Assembly: GCA_002307295.1 (NCBI GenBank)
Contig: DBTY01000017.1
Span: forward strand, 124,001 to 188,000
Length of the DNA: 64,000 nucleotides
Direction of reading: 5' to 3'
DNA from: Ignavibacteriales bacterium UBA1304
Lineage (GTDB): Bacteria > Bacteroidota > Ignavibacteria > Ignavibacteriales > Ignavibacteriaceae
Part shown: piece by piece, positions 1-9,400 of the stretch
Position numbering within the stretch: position 1 is the stretch's first letter
Layout: each line of letters opens with the position of its first letter
The notes under the pieces: model-generated
Seen by the model: the letters and a program-made list of their open reading frames with translations, nothing else
The model's database searches: none
What the model was told of the DNA's origin: nothing
Translations under genes and position numbers: made by a program

Positions 1-492
1 GTTCATAACATTCGCTATAGGAACATGTGTTCCTGTGGAAGGGGATAAGGAAAACTTGTGAACATTACGCACATATTAAAAATTCACAAAACAGAGCTAA
101 AATTGAGGATATGGCAGTTATCAACTAATCAACAGTCTTATTATTGTTATTATTTATTTAAATATATAATATAATATATAATTATAATAATGCTGTTGAT
201 AAATAGAACATGTTGAGCAAAAGTGGGAAATTTGAGCGGCGGATAAAAAAGGAGAATTTATTTTATAAAAGAAATGTTGTATTAAAAAACGGAAATTGAA
301 ATAATAAGAAAAAAGAAAAAATATTTTATATAAATAAAGAAATAAAAAAAGAAAAAATACAAGAACTCTACTATAAAAAGATAAATATTAAATAATAAAA
401 GGTTAAAAGCTTTAAGGTTAAAGTAAAATAAGGCTGATTTTATTGGCTTTAAATTGGATTGTTAATGCGGGCCTTATTAGTTATTTTTAAAT
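1..492. other. Gene-free AT-rich region, candidate replication origin (oriC)
   Basis: No plausible gene is seen here. The stretch 147-191 contains only A and T, a good candidate for an unwinding element. It is bracketed by two DnaA-box-like 9-mers: TTATCAACT at 118-126 (plus strand) and TGTTGATAA at 194-202, which reads TTATCAACA on the minus strand. The classical box is TTATCCACA, so these carry one or two mismatches. From about 240 to 420 the plus strand is strongly purine-biased. The next genes are mnmE, mnmG and rsmG, which lie near the origin in many bacteria, with parS sites between them. dnaA itself is not in the window, so this is an inference from composition and neighbours. Confidence 0.5.
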
Positions 493-1848
493 ATGATAAA
501 AAATGAAGATACGATAACTGCAATTGCCACTCCAAATGGAACAGGCGCTATTGCAATAATTAGAATTAGCGGCGATAAATCATTTGAGAACGCTGATAAA
601 ATATTTACCGGCAGAATAAAAATATGCGAAGCAAAAACGCATACAATTCATTATGGAAAAATACTCGGTAAAGATAAAGAACTTATAGACGACGTAATGA
701 TTTCTGTTTTTATAGCCCCGCATTCATATACCGGAGAAGACAGCGTAGAAATTAGCGCGCACGGAAATCCATTCGTAGCAAAAAAGATAATTGAATTATT
801 AGTAGAAAATGGCGTAAGACTTGCTGAACCTGGCGAATTTACAAAAAGGGCTTTTCTAAATGGAAAATTGGATCTTTCGCAAGCCGAAGCGGTGGTTGAC
901 GTTATTAATTCAAGCGCAGACGCCGCATTAAGAGGAGCAAGAAACCAGCTTGATGGATTGCTTTCAAAAAAAGTAACAGAATTAAGAACTCTTCTTGTTA
1001 ATACGTCTTCGTTGGTTGAACTTGAACTTGATTTTGCAGAAGAGGATATTGAGTTTGTAGACAGAAAAGAATTAATTAGCAGAATAGAGAAAATAATTTC
1101 AGAAATCAGTTTGCTGCTTAAGTCTTATGAGTTTGGAAAAATAATTCGCGACGGAGTTAACGTAGCGTTGGTTGGCAAACCAAATGTTGGCAAATCATCG
1201 TTGCTAAATTACCTGCTCAAAGAATCGCGGGCAATTGTTAGCGAGATTCCAGGCACCACAAGAGACATTATTCGCGAAGAAGTAACAATAGGCGGAATAC
1301 TATTTCGTCTTTTTGATACCGCAGGTATAAGACCTTCAGATGACGCCATTGAGAAAGAGGGAATAACAAGGAGTAAGGAAGCGATAAAGAATTCAGACCT
1401 CGTAATTTTTCTGAATGACGTGGAAAATGGCGTTTCACAAGGAATGTATAATCAGTTATGCGAGCTAACAGAGCCAAAAAAAATAATAACAGTACTAAAC
1501 AAAGTTGATTTGAGTAAAAACCCTGGTATTGGCGCAGATGTTTATATTTCGGCTAAAACAGGCTATGGAATAAACAATTTACTTGAGGAATTAAAGGAAA
1601 AGTCGTTTGGCGACTCGACTTACAGCGAGAAGTCTGCTATAGTTTCTAACGTTAGGCATTTTGACTGTCTTAGAAAAGCAAAAGAAAACCTGTTGAAAGC
1701 AAAACAATCCGCAGAGCAATCGTTAAGCGGGGAGTTTGTTTCAGTTGATTTGAGGAATGCGGAAAGCGTACTTGGAGAAATCATAGGAGAAGTGACTTCG
1801 GAAGATATATTAAACAATATCTTTTCAAAGTTTTGCATAGGAAAGTAG
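493..1848 (+). CDS. mnmE: tRNA uridine-5-carboxymethylaminomethyl(34) synthesis GTPase MnmE
   Basis: MnmE works with MnmG to install the carboxymethylaminomethyl group at wobble uridine 34 of certain tRNAs, using a folate one-carbon unit and GTP. The 451-residue protein has the usual length and order: an N-terminal folate-binding domain starting 'MIKNEDTITAIATPNGTGAI', a helical domain, and an inserted G domain. The G domain shows GKPNVGKS at residues 228-235, DTAG at 275-278 and NKVD at 336-339. The protein ends in CIGK, the family's C-terminal motif with the catalytic cysteine. No clear Shine-Dalgarno sequence precedes the ATG, which is common in this phylum. Its partner mnmG lies 243 bp downstream. 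Confidence 0.97.
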   Translation: MIKNEDTITAIATPNGTGAIAIIRISGDKSFENADKIFTGRIKICEAKTHTIHYGKILGKDKELIDDVMISVFIAPHSYTGEDSVEISAHGNPFVAKKIIELLVENGVRLAEPGEFTKRAFLNGKLDLSQAEAVVDVINSSADAALRGARNQLDGLLSKKVTELRTLLVNTSSLVELELDFAEEDIEFVDRKELISRIEKIISEISLLLKSYEFGKIIRDGVNVALVGKPNVGKSSLLNYLLKESRAIVSEIPGTTRDIIREEVTIGGILFRLFDTAGIRPSDDAIEKEGITRSKEAIKNSDLVIFLNDVENGVSQGMYNQLCELTEPKKIITVLNKVDLSKNPGIGADVYISAKTGYGINNLLEELKEKSFGDSTYSEKSAIVSNVRHFDCLRKAKENLLKAKQSAEQSLSGEFVSVDLRNAESVLGEIIGEVTSEDILNNIFSKFCIGK

Positions 1849-1853
1849 CTATT

Positions 1854-1869
1854 TGTTCCACGTGGAACA
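1854..1869. promoter_or_regulatory. parS centromere-like site 1
   Basis: The 16-bp sequence TGTTCCACGTGGAACA is a perfect palindrome that fits the ParB-binding parS consensus (TGTTnCACGTGnAACA). It starts six bases after the mnmE stop codon. A second identical copy lies 188 bp further on. In many bacteria parS sites cluster near oriC and are bound by ParB for chromosome segregation. parA and parB are not in this window. Confidence 0.93.
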
Positions 1870-1903
1870 AAAAATTAATGAAATATGACGTAGTTTAAGC
1901 GTA

Positions 1904-1931
1904 GTCATGGTTCGACTTCGCTCACCATGAC
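1904..1931. repeat. Hairpin-forming intergenic repeat between the parS sites
   Basis: The inverted arms GTCATGGT (1904-1911) and ACCATGAC (1924-1931) form an 8-bp stem around a 12-nt loop. They are followed by a GC-rich tail (AAGCGCTTCGACAGGG, within 1935-1950). The sequence resembles short dispersed intergenic repeats rather than a coding or promoter element. There is no T-run, so a terminator role for mnmE is not supported. Confidence 0.5.
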
Positions 1932-2041
1932 CAAAAGCGCTTCGACAGGGTCAGCGACCAGATGGATTTGTAAAGGGTATGGACCAAGATAGAGAAATAA
2001 GATATTTGTTTATAAAACAAGCATATATGAGTTTTAGTAAA

Positions 2042-2057
2042 TGTTCCACGTGGAACA
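2042..2057. promoter_or_regulatory. parS centromere-like site 2
   Basis: A second perfect TGTTCCACGTGGAACA palindrome, identical to the one at 1854-1869. It lies 34 bp before the mnmG start codon, so ParB bound here would cover the mnmG leader. Confidence 0.93.
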
Positions 2058-2091
2058 TTTACTTTATTAAGTAAGGTTAAAAAGGATCGGA

Positions 2092-3969
2092 ATGAAAGAA
2101 TATGATGTAATTGTGATCGGCGGCGGACATGCCGGCGTAGAAGCGGCATGTATTGCGGCAAAAATGGGATGCAGCGTAGCGTTAACAACAATGGATAAAA
2201 ACGCCATGGGACGCATGTCTTGTAATCCGGCTATAGGAGGTACGGCTAAAGGGCATTTAGTGCACGAGATAGACGCTCTTGGCGGCGTAATGGGACAGAT
2301 ATCGGATAGAACAGGCATACAATTCCGCATGCTTAACAAATCCAAAGGTCCAGCTGTTTGGTCGTCTCGCTGTCAGTCAGATAGGGAGTTATACTCTAAA
2401 GAAGCTTTAAGGGTAGTTGAATCTCATGCCAATATTGAAATTGTAAACGCTTCAGTTAATGGCGTGCTTGCTGAAAATGGAAAAGTCAAAGGAGTCACAA
2501 CTTCGGAAGGAAAAGAAATACTTTCCAAAGCGGTTGTTTTGTCCTCCGGCACCTTTCTCAACGGTTTAATGTACACTGGATTGAAGTCAGTTTCCGGCGG
2601 AAGATACGGAGAACCTCCTGCAAGGGGAATAACCGAATCGCTTATAGAGTTAGGCTTTGAGTCCGGTAGGTTAAAAACCGGTACGCCCCCAAGATTACGA
2701 AAAAGTTCAATCGATTGGAGCGTTCTTGAGGTTCAACCAGGAGATATAGATCCTAAACCGTTTTCTTTAAGAACGGATAAATCCCAATTCCCGTTTTTAC
2801 CTCAAATGAATTGCCATATTACTTATACAAGTCCCCAGGTACATGATATTCTTAGAAAAGGATTTGATAATTCTCCGTTATTTACGGGAGTAATAAAAGG
2901 GGTTGGGCCAAGGTATTGTCCTTCCATAGAGGATAAAATTGTACGGTTTTCTGAAAGGACGCAGCACCAGTTATTCCTTGAACCGGAAGGTTTGGATAGC
3001 GATTTGATCTATGTCAATGGTTTTTCTACCTCTTTACCAGCTGATATACAGTTGGAAGCTATAAATAGCATAAAAGGGCTCGAAAAAGCCGAAATGGTGC
3101 GGCCAGGTTACGCAGTTGAGTATGATTTTTTCCCGCCGCATCAGGTTGATCTTACTTTAGAAACAAAATTAATTCAGGGACTTTATTTTGCAGGGCAGAT
3201 TAACGGCACGTCAGGATACGAAGAAGCGGCGGCACAGGGTTTAATTGCCGGAATTAATGCGGCTCTTAAGGTAAAGAACGAAGGCGAGTTGGTTCTTAAG
3301 CGTAGCGAATCTTACATCGGCGTTTTAATAGACGATTTGGTTACTAAATCGACTGAAGAGCCTTACAGGATGTTTACTTCGCGCGCAGAACACAGGCTTT
3401 TATTAAGGCAGGATAATTGCGATAGAAGGCTGTTGAAATACGGTCATAAAATTGGAGCTATTCCTGATGAAATGTATGCGGAATTTGAAAGAAAAGAAAA
3501 ATTAATTCTGGACGGCATTGCGTTCTGTAACAACAAAAAATTTCATGCGCGGGATATTAATCCATTTTTTGAAAGTAAAGGGCAGCCAGGAATAGATTCA
3601 ACAGAGACAATTTCAAAACTCTGCAAACGTCCTGAAATGACTCTAAAAGAATTATTAGAAGCCGTAAAAGACGATTCAAACGAAATAATAAAGGAAATTC
3701 TCTCTAATCAGCTGGTTTTAGAGCAAATAGAGATTGAGTTGAAATATGAGGGTTATATTAAACGGCAGTATGAAGCCGTAGAAAGAACAGACAGATATGA
3801 GAATACGAATATTCCTTTAAGCTTCAACTATTTAAGTTTAAAGCCTCTTTCAACAGAAGGGCGTGAAAAGCTGAATAAAGTTAAACCAAGATCAATAGGA
3901 CAAGCGTCAAGAATATCGGGAGTTACCCCTTCAGATATTTCAATTTTATTAGTATATTTGAAGAACTAA
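2092..3969 (+). CDS. mnmG: tRNA uridine-5-carboxymethylaminomethyl(34) synthesis enzyme MnmG (GidA)
   Basis: MnmG is the FAD- and NADH-dependent partner of MnmE in wobble-uridine modification of tRNA. At 625 residues it matches the family length. The N-terminus carries the dinucleotide-binding GGGHAG at residues 10-15, followed by the family blocks 'RMSCNPAIGGTAKGHLVHEI' and, further on, 'KTGTPPRL' and 'GLYFAGQINGTSGYEEAAAQ'. The C-terminal helical region used for tRNA and MnmE contacts is complete. A purine-rich leader (aaggatcgga) precedes the ATG. Only 18 bp separate it from rsmG, so the two genes, and probably murQ, form a transcription unit. Confidence 0.97.
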   Translation: MKEYDVIVIGGGHAGVEAACIAAKMGCSVALTTMDKNAMGRMSCNPAIGGTAKGHLVHEIDALGGVMGQISDRTGIQFRMLNKSKGPAVWSSRCQSDRELYSKEALRVVESHANIEIVNASVNGVLAENGKVKGVTTSEGKEILSKAVVLSSGTFLNGLMYTGLKSVSGGRYGEPPARGITESLIELGFESGRLKTGTPPRLRKSSIDWSVLEVQPGDIDPKPFSLRTDKSQFPFLPQMNCHITYTSPQVHDILRKGFDNSPLFTGVIKGVGPRYCPSIEDKIVRFSERTQHQLFLEPEGLDSDLIYVNGFSTSLPADIQLEAINSIKGLEKAEMVRPGYAVEYDFFPPHQVDLTLETKLIQGLYFAGQINGTSGYEEAAAQGLIAGINAALKVKNEGELVLKRSESYIGVLIDDLVTKSTEEPYRMFTSRAEHRLLLRQDNCDRRLLKYGHKIGAIPDEMYAEFERKEKLILDGIAFCNNKKFHARDINPFFESKGQPGIDSTETISKLCKRPEMTLKELLEAVKDDSNEIIKEILSNQLVLEQIEIELKYEGYIKRQYEAVERTDRYENTNIPLSFNYLSLKPLSTEGREKLNKVKPRSIGQASRISGVTPSDISILLVYLKN

Positions 3970-3987
3970 TTTTCCAAAGGTTGGCAG

Positions 3988-4674
3988 ATGCTGGTTGAAT
4001 TACAAGAAGAGTATTTAAAGCAATTGACTTCGCTGTATTGGCAGAACGGTTATAACCCTGATTCTGCGTTGTTGGAACGGTTAGCATATTTTGCAGAATT
4101 AGTTACTGAAAAAAATGAAGCAATAAATTTAGTCTCGCGTAAAGACGTAGACTCTATAATTGAAAATCATATTTTTATTTCTGCATATATCACTAAGTAT
4201 ATTCCAGAGCGATGCACAAGGTTTTTAGATATAGGAACAGGCGGAGGGTTCCCGGGGATACCTGTGGCAATCATGCGTCCTGATCTTAAGGGCGTTTTAG
4301 TCGATTCGACTACAAAAAAAATCGAGTCGGTTTTAGACTTCGTAAATAAACTAAAACTTAGCAACGTCGTAGTAGAAAACGACAGGGTAGAAAATCCTGA
4401 GTTTACTGTAAACTACAAAGATTATTTTGATCTTATAGTTACCAGAGCGACTGCGCCGTTAATAATACTAATCAAATACGCTCTCCCTTTGATTAAGGAG
4501 AAGGCGTATATGCTTGCAATGAAAGGGGGCGATTTGCAGGATGAATTTGCAAAGGCTGAAATGAAATTTAAGCCTTATATAAAAAAATCAACTATTTTTG
4601 AATTAAATTACAAACCAACTAATATGAGAAACGAAAAGGGGAAGAAGCTGGTTTTGCTGGAGCTTAATAAATGA
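3988..4674 (+). CDS. rsmG: 16S rRNA (guanine(527)-N(7))-methyltransferase RsmG (GidB)
   Basis: RsmG methylates N7 of G527 in 16S rRNA using S-adenosylmethionine. The 228-residue product has the family's Rossmann methyltransferase core with the SAM-binding loop DIGTGGGFPGIPVA at residues 81-94. It also has the preceding 'EKNEAINLVSRKD' segment that is characteristic of RsmG. It sits in the conserved mnmG-rsmG order. Its stop codon overlaps the start of murQ by four bases (ATGA), which suggests translational coupling. Confidence 0.95.
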   Translation: MLVELQEEYLKQLTSLYWQNGYNPDSALLERLAYFAELVTEKNEAINLVSRKDVDSIIENHIFISAYITKYIPERCTRFLDIGTGGGFPGIPVAIMRPDLKGVLVDSTTKKIESVLDFVNKLKLSNVVVENDRVENPEFTVNYKDYFDLIVTRATAPLIILIKYALPLIKEKAYMLAMKGGDLQDEFAKAEMKFKPYIKKSTIFELNYKPTNMRNEKGKKLVLLELNK

Positions 4675-5600
4675 CCGATTCCCAAGAGTCACAAAAACTT
4701 TTTAATGAAATTAATAAGTTATCGACTGAACAAAGAAATCCGAATTCAATGGATATAGACGTTGGGTCTACATCTGAAATTCTAAAAATAATAAACGACG
4801 AAGATAAAAAAGTTCCTCTTGCAGTAGAGGCCGAATTGCCATACATAGCAGAGGCTGTAGAAATTATTGTTACGGCGCTAAAAAATGGCGGACGCTTATT
4901 GTATTTTGGCGCAGGCACAAGCGGCAGGCTTGGCGTAGTAGACGCTTCCGAATGTCCTCCTACTTTTGGCACTCCTTTCGGAATGATTGACGGTTACATT
5001 GCCGGAGGTCAGGGCGCAATGTTTCGCGCTGTTGAAGGAGCGGAAGATTTTGAAGAATACGGCGCAACAGACGTGGTAGAAGCCGGAGTTACAAGTAAAG
5101 ACGTAGTTTGCGGTATTGCCGCAAGCCGCAGAACGCCTTACGTTGCAGGCGCAGTTAAAAAAGCTAAAGAGCTTGGCGCAAAAACTTTGTTTATTACCTG
5201 TAACCCACGAAAAAATTTCGACATCAAAGAAGTCGACGTGGCTATGTGTCCTTTTGTAGGGCCGGAAGTTATTATGGGTTCTACAAGAATGAAAAGCGGC
5301 ACTGCTCAGAAGCTTGTGCTTAATATGCTAACTACCGCTTCGATGGTCAGGCTTGGTAAGGTTTATGAAAACATGATGATTGATTTGCAAATGACTAATA
5401 AAAAATTAGTAGAGAGAGCAAAAAAAATTGTTATGACGATCACAGGCGTTTCTTACGACGAGGCCGCCGATTATCTTGAAAAAGCCGACGGTCATGTAAA
5501 GACGGCTCTTGTAATGATTAAAACAAAATGCACTAAAGCCGAGGCCGCAGAAAAACTTGAAAAAGCCGACGGTTTTGTTAGAAAAGCTGTTAAATTATAA
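4671..5600 (+). CDS. murQ: N-acetylmuramic acid 6-phosphate etherase MurQ
   Basis: MurQ cleaves the D-lactyl ether of MurNAc-6-phosphate to give GlcNAc-6-phosphate, a step in cell-wall recycling. The 309-residue protein has the SIS-type sugar-phosphate fold with 'FGAGTSGRLGVVDASECPPT' from residue 79, where Glu94 is the expected catalytic residue, and 'GPEVIMGSTRMKSGTAQK'. The C-terminal tail contains two related helical segments ending in 'LEKADGHVKTAL' and 'LEKADGFVRKAV', the small domain usual for the family. The gene overlaps rsmG by 4 bp. No anhydroMurNAc kinase (anmK) lies beside it, so the phosphorylated substrate must come from elsewhere. Confidence 0.95.
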   Translation: MTDSQESQKLFNEINKLSTEQRNPNSMDIDVGSTSEILKIINDEDKKVPLAVEAELPYIAEAVEIIVTALKNGGRLLYFGAGTSGRLGVVDASECPPTFGTPFGMIDGYIAGGQGAMFRAVEGAEDFEEYGATDVVEAGVTSKDVVCGIAASRRTPYVAGAVKKAKELGAKTLFITCNPRKNFDIKEVDVAMCPFVGPEVIMGSTRMKSGTAQKLVLNMLTTASMVRLGKVYENMMIDLQMTNKKLVERAKKIVMTITGVSYDEAADYLEKADGHVKTALVMIKTKCTKAEAAEKLEKADGFVRKAVKL

Positions 5601-5606
5601 ATTAGC

Positions 5607-6359
5607 TTGAAACTTTATTCTGCGCTTTTATTTATCGTTCTTTTTAACGCGTCATTCTTTGCCCAAAAGGATGACGCTAAAAATTTTTATAAGGTGGGGA
5701 AAGATATTTTTTCCGTTCCCACTAGATTTGACAACCAGGATTGGAAAAACTTTTCCGCTACAATAGGCGTTTCATCCGCCTGTTTTCTTTTGGATAGACA
5801 AGCAAAAGATTTTACCCAGAATAATAAATCTCCATTTTTAGACGGACTTTGTCAGGCTGATAAATATTATCATGTGGAATTTATTTCGGTAAGCATCGCC
5901 GTTATTTATGGGTATGGCTTGGCGGCTAAAAAAGATGATACTAGAAAATTGGGTCTGCGGCTTGCGGAGTCTACTGTTTACGCCGCTTTAATTAATGGAG
6001 CTGCAAAATTTTTATTAGGTCGCGAAAGGCCTTATATGACTGACGATAATATGAGTTTTAATCCATTAAATTTTTCGTTCAATTCTACGTCGCTTCCGTC
6101 AGGCCATACTACTTTAGCGTTTGCGTATTCAACTGTAATGGCAGACGAGTACAATAACTTTTTCTGGAAATTTGCCTGGTATTCGGCAGCGTCATTGGTC
6201 GGTTTTTCAAGAATGTATCATAACGCTCATTGGCTTTCAGACGTTGTTTTGGGGGGCGCTATAGGTTATTTTGTCGGCGATTTTGTCGACCGTCACAAGT
6301 CTAATAATCCCGATAAGAATAAAAAAAATTATTCTGTGGCGTTTAATATTGAGTTTTGA
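5607..6359 (+). CDS. PAP2-family (phosphatidic acid phosphatase type 2) membrane-associated phosphatase
   Basis: The 250-residue protein begins with a cleavable-looking signal ('LYSALLFIVLFNASFFAQ') and contains the three PAP2 signature motifs in order: KFLLGRERP, PSGHTTLAFA, and SRMYHNAHWLSDVVLGG. The motif histidines form and protonate the phospho-enzyme intermediate. Family members dephosphorylate lipid phosphates such as undecaprenyl pyrophosphate, phosphatidic acid or lipid A, but the substrate cannot be read from sequence. The start is a TTG six bases after murQ stops; no better ATG fits the signal peptide. Position after murQ makes an envelope role reasonable, though this is inference. 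Confidence 0.85.
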   Translation: MKLYSALLFIVLFNASFFAQKDDAKNFYKVGKDIFSVPTRFDNQDWKNFSATIGVSSACFLLDRQAKDFTQNNKSPFLDGLCQADKYYHVEFISVSIAVIYGYGLAAKKDDTRKLGLRLAESTVYAALINGAAKFLLGRERPYMTDDNMSFNPLNFSFNSTSLPSGHTTLAFAYSTVMADEYNNFFWKFAWYSAASLVGFSRMYHNAHWLSDVVLGGAIGYFVGDFVDRHKSNNPDKNKKNYSVAFNIEF

Positions 6360-6473
6360 TTATTTGTTTATAGGTATAAAATATCCGTAATTTAGCTAAA
6401 ACGTCTAATCTCAAAAAAAACGAGAGGCGTTTATGGATTTTTTGATTGATATGAATTTTGTAAATTTCAAATA

Positions 6474-9400
6474 ATGATTGAGACAAAAAAAGATTTTAAT
6501 GTAATTGCCAGTTCCTTTTCTAAGTTTAAAAGTATTTTTAATCTTAAAAAGCGTATAGCTGAAAGACAAGAAAGTATTTTAAATATTACCGCGTTATCCG
6601 GCGCGGCAAAAAGCTTTTTAATTGCCGAAGCCGCTAAATTAGAAAGTCATATTATTGTTTTGCTGCCAGACGTCCAATCGGTTCTTGAATTAAGCGTGGA
6701 ATTAAACCTGCTTGCATTGGCGGATAAGCTAATTATAATAACAGAGTTTAAATCAGAATCGCTTCAGGAGCAGTTGACTGATATTTCCAGCAGGGAAAAG
6801 TTAATAGTAGTTTCTACTTACGCTTTACTCAATTGTCTATTGCCAGCAAAAAAAGAAATTGAAAACAATACAACAAAAATTCAGGTAGGGGGCGATCTAA
6901 CCTATAACGATTTATTAGAATACTTAAACCTCCTTAATTATCAAAGAGAAAAATTTGTCGAGTCTCCCGGAGAATATTCGCAGCGGGGTTCGATAATTGA
7001 TTTTTGGTCCTACAGCGAAAAAAACGCAGTGCGACTTGAGTTTGACGGCGATTTTTTGGAATCGATAAGATTATTCGATCCGGAAAGTCAGCGCTCAATC
7101 GAAATGGTTAAGTCGGTTACAATTGCAGGAAATCTTGGAGAGACCGAAAACAAGACAGAGAAAAAGCTAACTGATATTTTTGAATATATAAAAAAGCCGT
7201 TAGTTTTTGCGTCGTCTTATGAACTTGAAAACTTTATTTCTGAGATCATCAATTTTTATGAAGAGCCAAAACCAATTCAACAGACAATTGTCGAAGAAGA
7301 AATTAGCGAAAATATAGATATCATAAGCTCCGACGGAAAAAAAATAGATTTTGAAAGGGGTTTTATTGACGATGGGGAAGATGCAATTCAAACCGCTCCG
7401 CCTGAAGTTGAAAATAAAACTAAATTTTCGGTCGCCGGTATTGACGCCCGATGGATAATTGAAGAGGAATTAGGAAACAGCGAAAATAAAATCAATCTTG
7501 GCATTACTGATCCGCCGACAGTTAACTCTAACTATGAAGCTTTGATGAACGTTATAGACGATTACACAAAGCAAAATTATAAGGTAGTGGTAACTTCAGA
7601 GAATGATCTTCAGACAAACAGATTAAAAGAACTTTTATCCAACCTTAGAGAAGAAATTAATTATCTGACGTCGGAAGGATTGCTTGTTTTCGAAACGTTC
7701 GGTTTGTATAAAGGATTTATTTCCAAAGAAGAAAAATTTTTACTGCTGACAGACTATCAGATATTTAATAAGCCTTACCGCACAAAAATAAACTCAAAGA
7801 ATAAAAAGAAGAAATCAAAAGCTAAAGAGTTTGCCTCTATAAATAAAGGCGATTTTGTCGTGCATGAAGATTTTGGCATCGGCAAATACATGGGGTTGGA
7901 AAATATCCGTATAGGAGAAGTCGATCAGGAATCAATGAAAATTTTATACAACGACGGGGGAATTGTATATGTAAATTTGAACTATCTAAGCTTAGTAAAA
8001 AAATTCTCATCTAAAGAAAACGCTATTCCAAAATTATCCACGCTTGGCAATGGCGAGTGGGAAACCGCAAAACAAAAAACCAAGAAGAGAATTAAAGAAG
8101 CCGCTCGCGAGTTAATAACTCTTTATGCGCGCAGAAAAGCGACGCCGGGCTATAGGTTTAGTCCTGATACTATCTGGCAGAAAGAATTGGAAAATTCTTT
8201 CTTTTATGAAGATACTCCCGATCAGGCTAAAGTTACAGAAGAACTTAAACACGATATGGAATCCGGAAGCCCAATGGATCGTTTAGTGTGTGGAGACGTA
8301 GGTTTTGGCAAGACTGAAATTGCCGTAAGGGCTGCGTTCAAAGCCGTTCAGGATGGCAAGCAGGCTGCTGTGCTGGTTCCTACTACTATTCTTGCAGAAC
8401 AGCATTATAACACATTCTCAGACCGATTATCTCAGTATCCGGTTAAAGTTGCGGCTCTTTCCAGATTTCAATCTAAAAAAGAGCAGGTTGAAATTATTAA
8501 GGAGTTAAAAGAAGGGAAGATTGATATAGTAATAGGCACGCACCGCCTTATTTCAAAAGATATTGAATTTAGAGACCTGGGGATACTTATAATTGACGAA
8601 GAGCACCGTTTTGGAGTAATGGCAAAGGAAAAACTCCGCTCTATTAAAGCTAACGTAGACACTTTAACGCTTACAGCTACGCCAATTCCAAGAACATTAA
8701 ATTTATCGCTTGTTGGAGCGAGAGATTTGTCGTTAATAGCCACTCCTCCGCCAAACAGGCAGCCTATTTATACGCAGGTGGCGGTTTTTGATATTTTGAA
8801 AGTACGCGAATGGATAATGCAGGAAATTAACCGTAAGGGACAAATCTACCTGATTCATGATCGCGTTCAATCGATCAGCAAATTAGCCGATTATATAAAA
8901 AAATATATACCCGAAGTAAAAATTGGGGTTGCGCACGGCCAGATGAAACCATCTCAGCTTGAAGAAGTAATACACGGGTTTCTAAATAAAAAATACGATA
9001 TTTTAATCTGTACTAAAATTGTTGAGTCCGGCATTGATATACCGAACGTAAATACAATAATAATCAACCGCGCAGATAGGTTTGGTCTTGCAGAACTGCA
9101 CCAGCTTAGAGGAAGAGTCGGCAGATCTAACCGTCAGGCATACGCATATTTTCTTGTGCCGTCGTTAAGCGGAATAACTAAAAAATCATTACGGCGTCTT
9201 CAGGCTATAGAAGAGTTTACTGACGTTGGTTCCGGTTTTAACCTTGCTATGAGAGACCTTGAAATAAGAGGCGCGGGTAATCTTTTAGGAACTTCCCAAA
9301 GCGGATTTATAGACCTTGTCGGTTTTGAAATGTATTTAAAGCTAATTAACGAAGCCGTTGAAGAATTAAAATATCAGGAATTTAAGGAAGTGTTCGAAAA

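Noticed and set aside
1..60. Degenerate parS (GGAACA-TG-TGTTCC at about 20-33)
   Set aside because: The arms are in the reverse order to parS and the central ACGT is missing.
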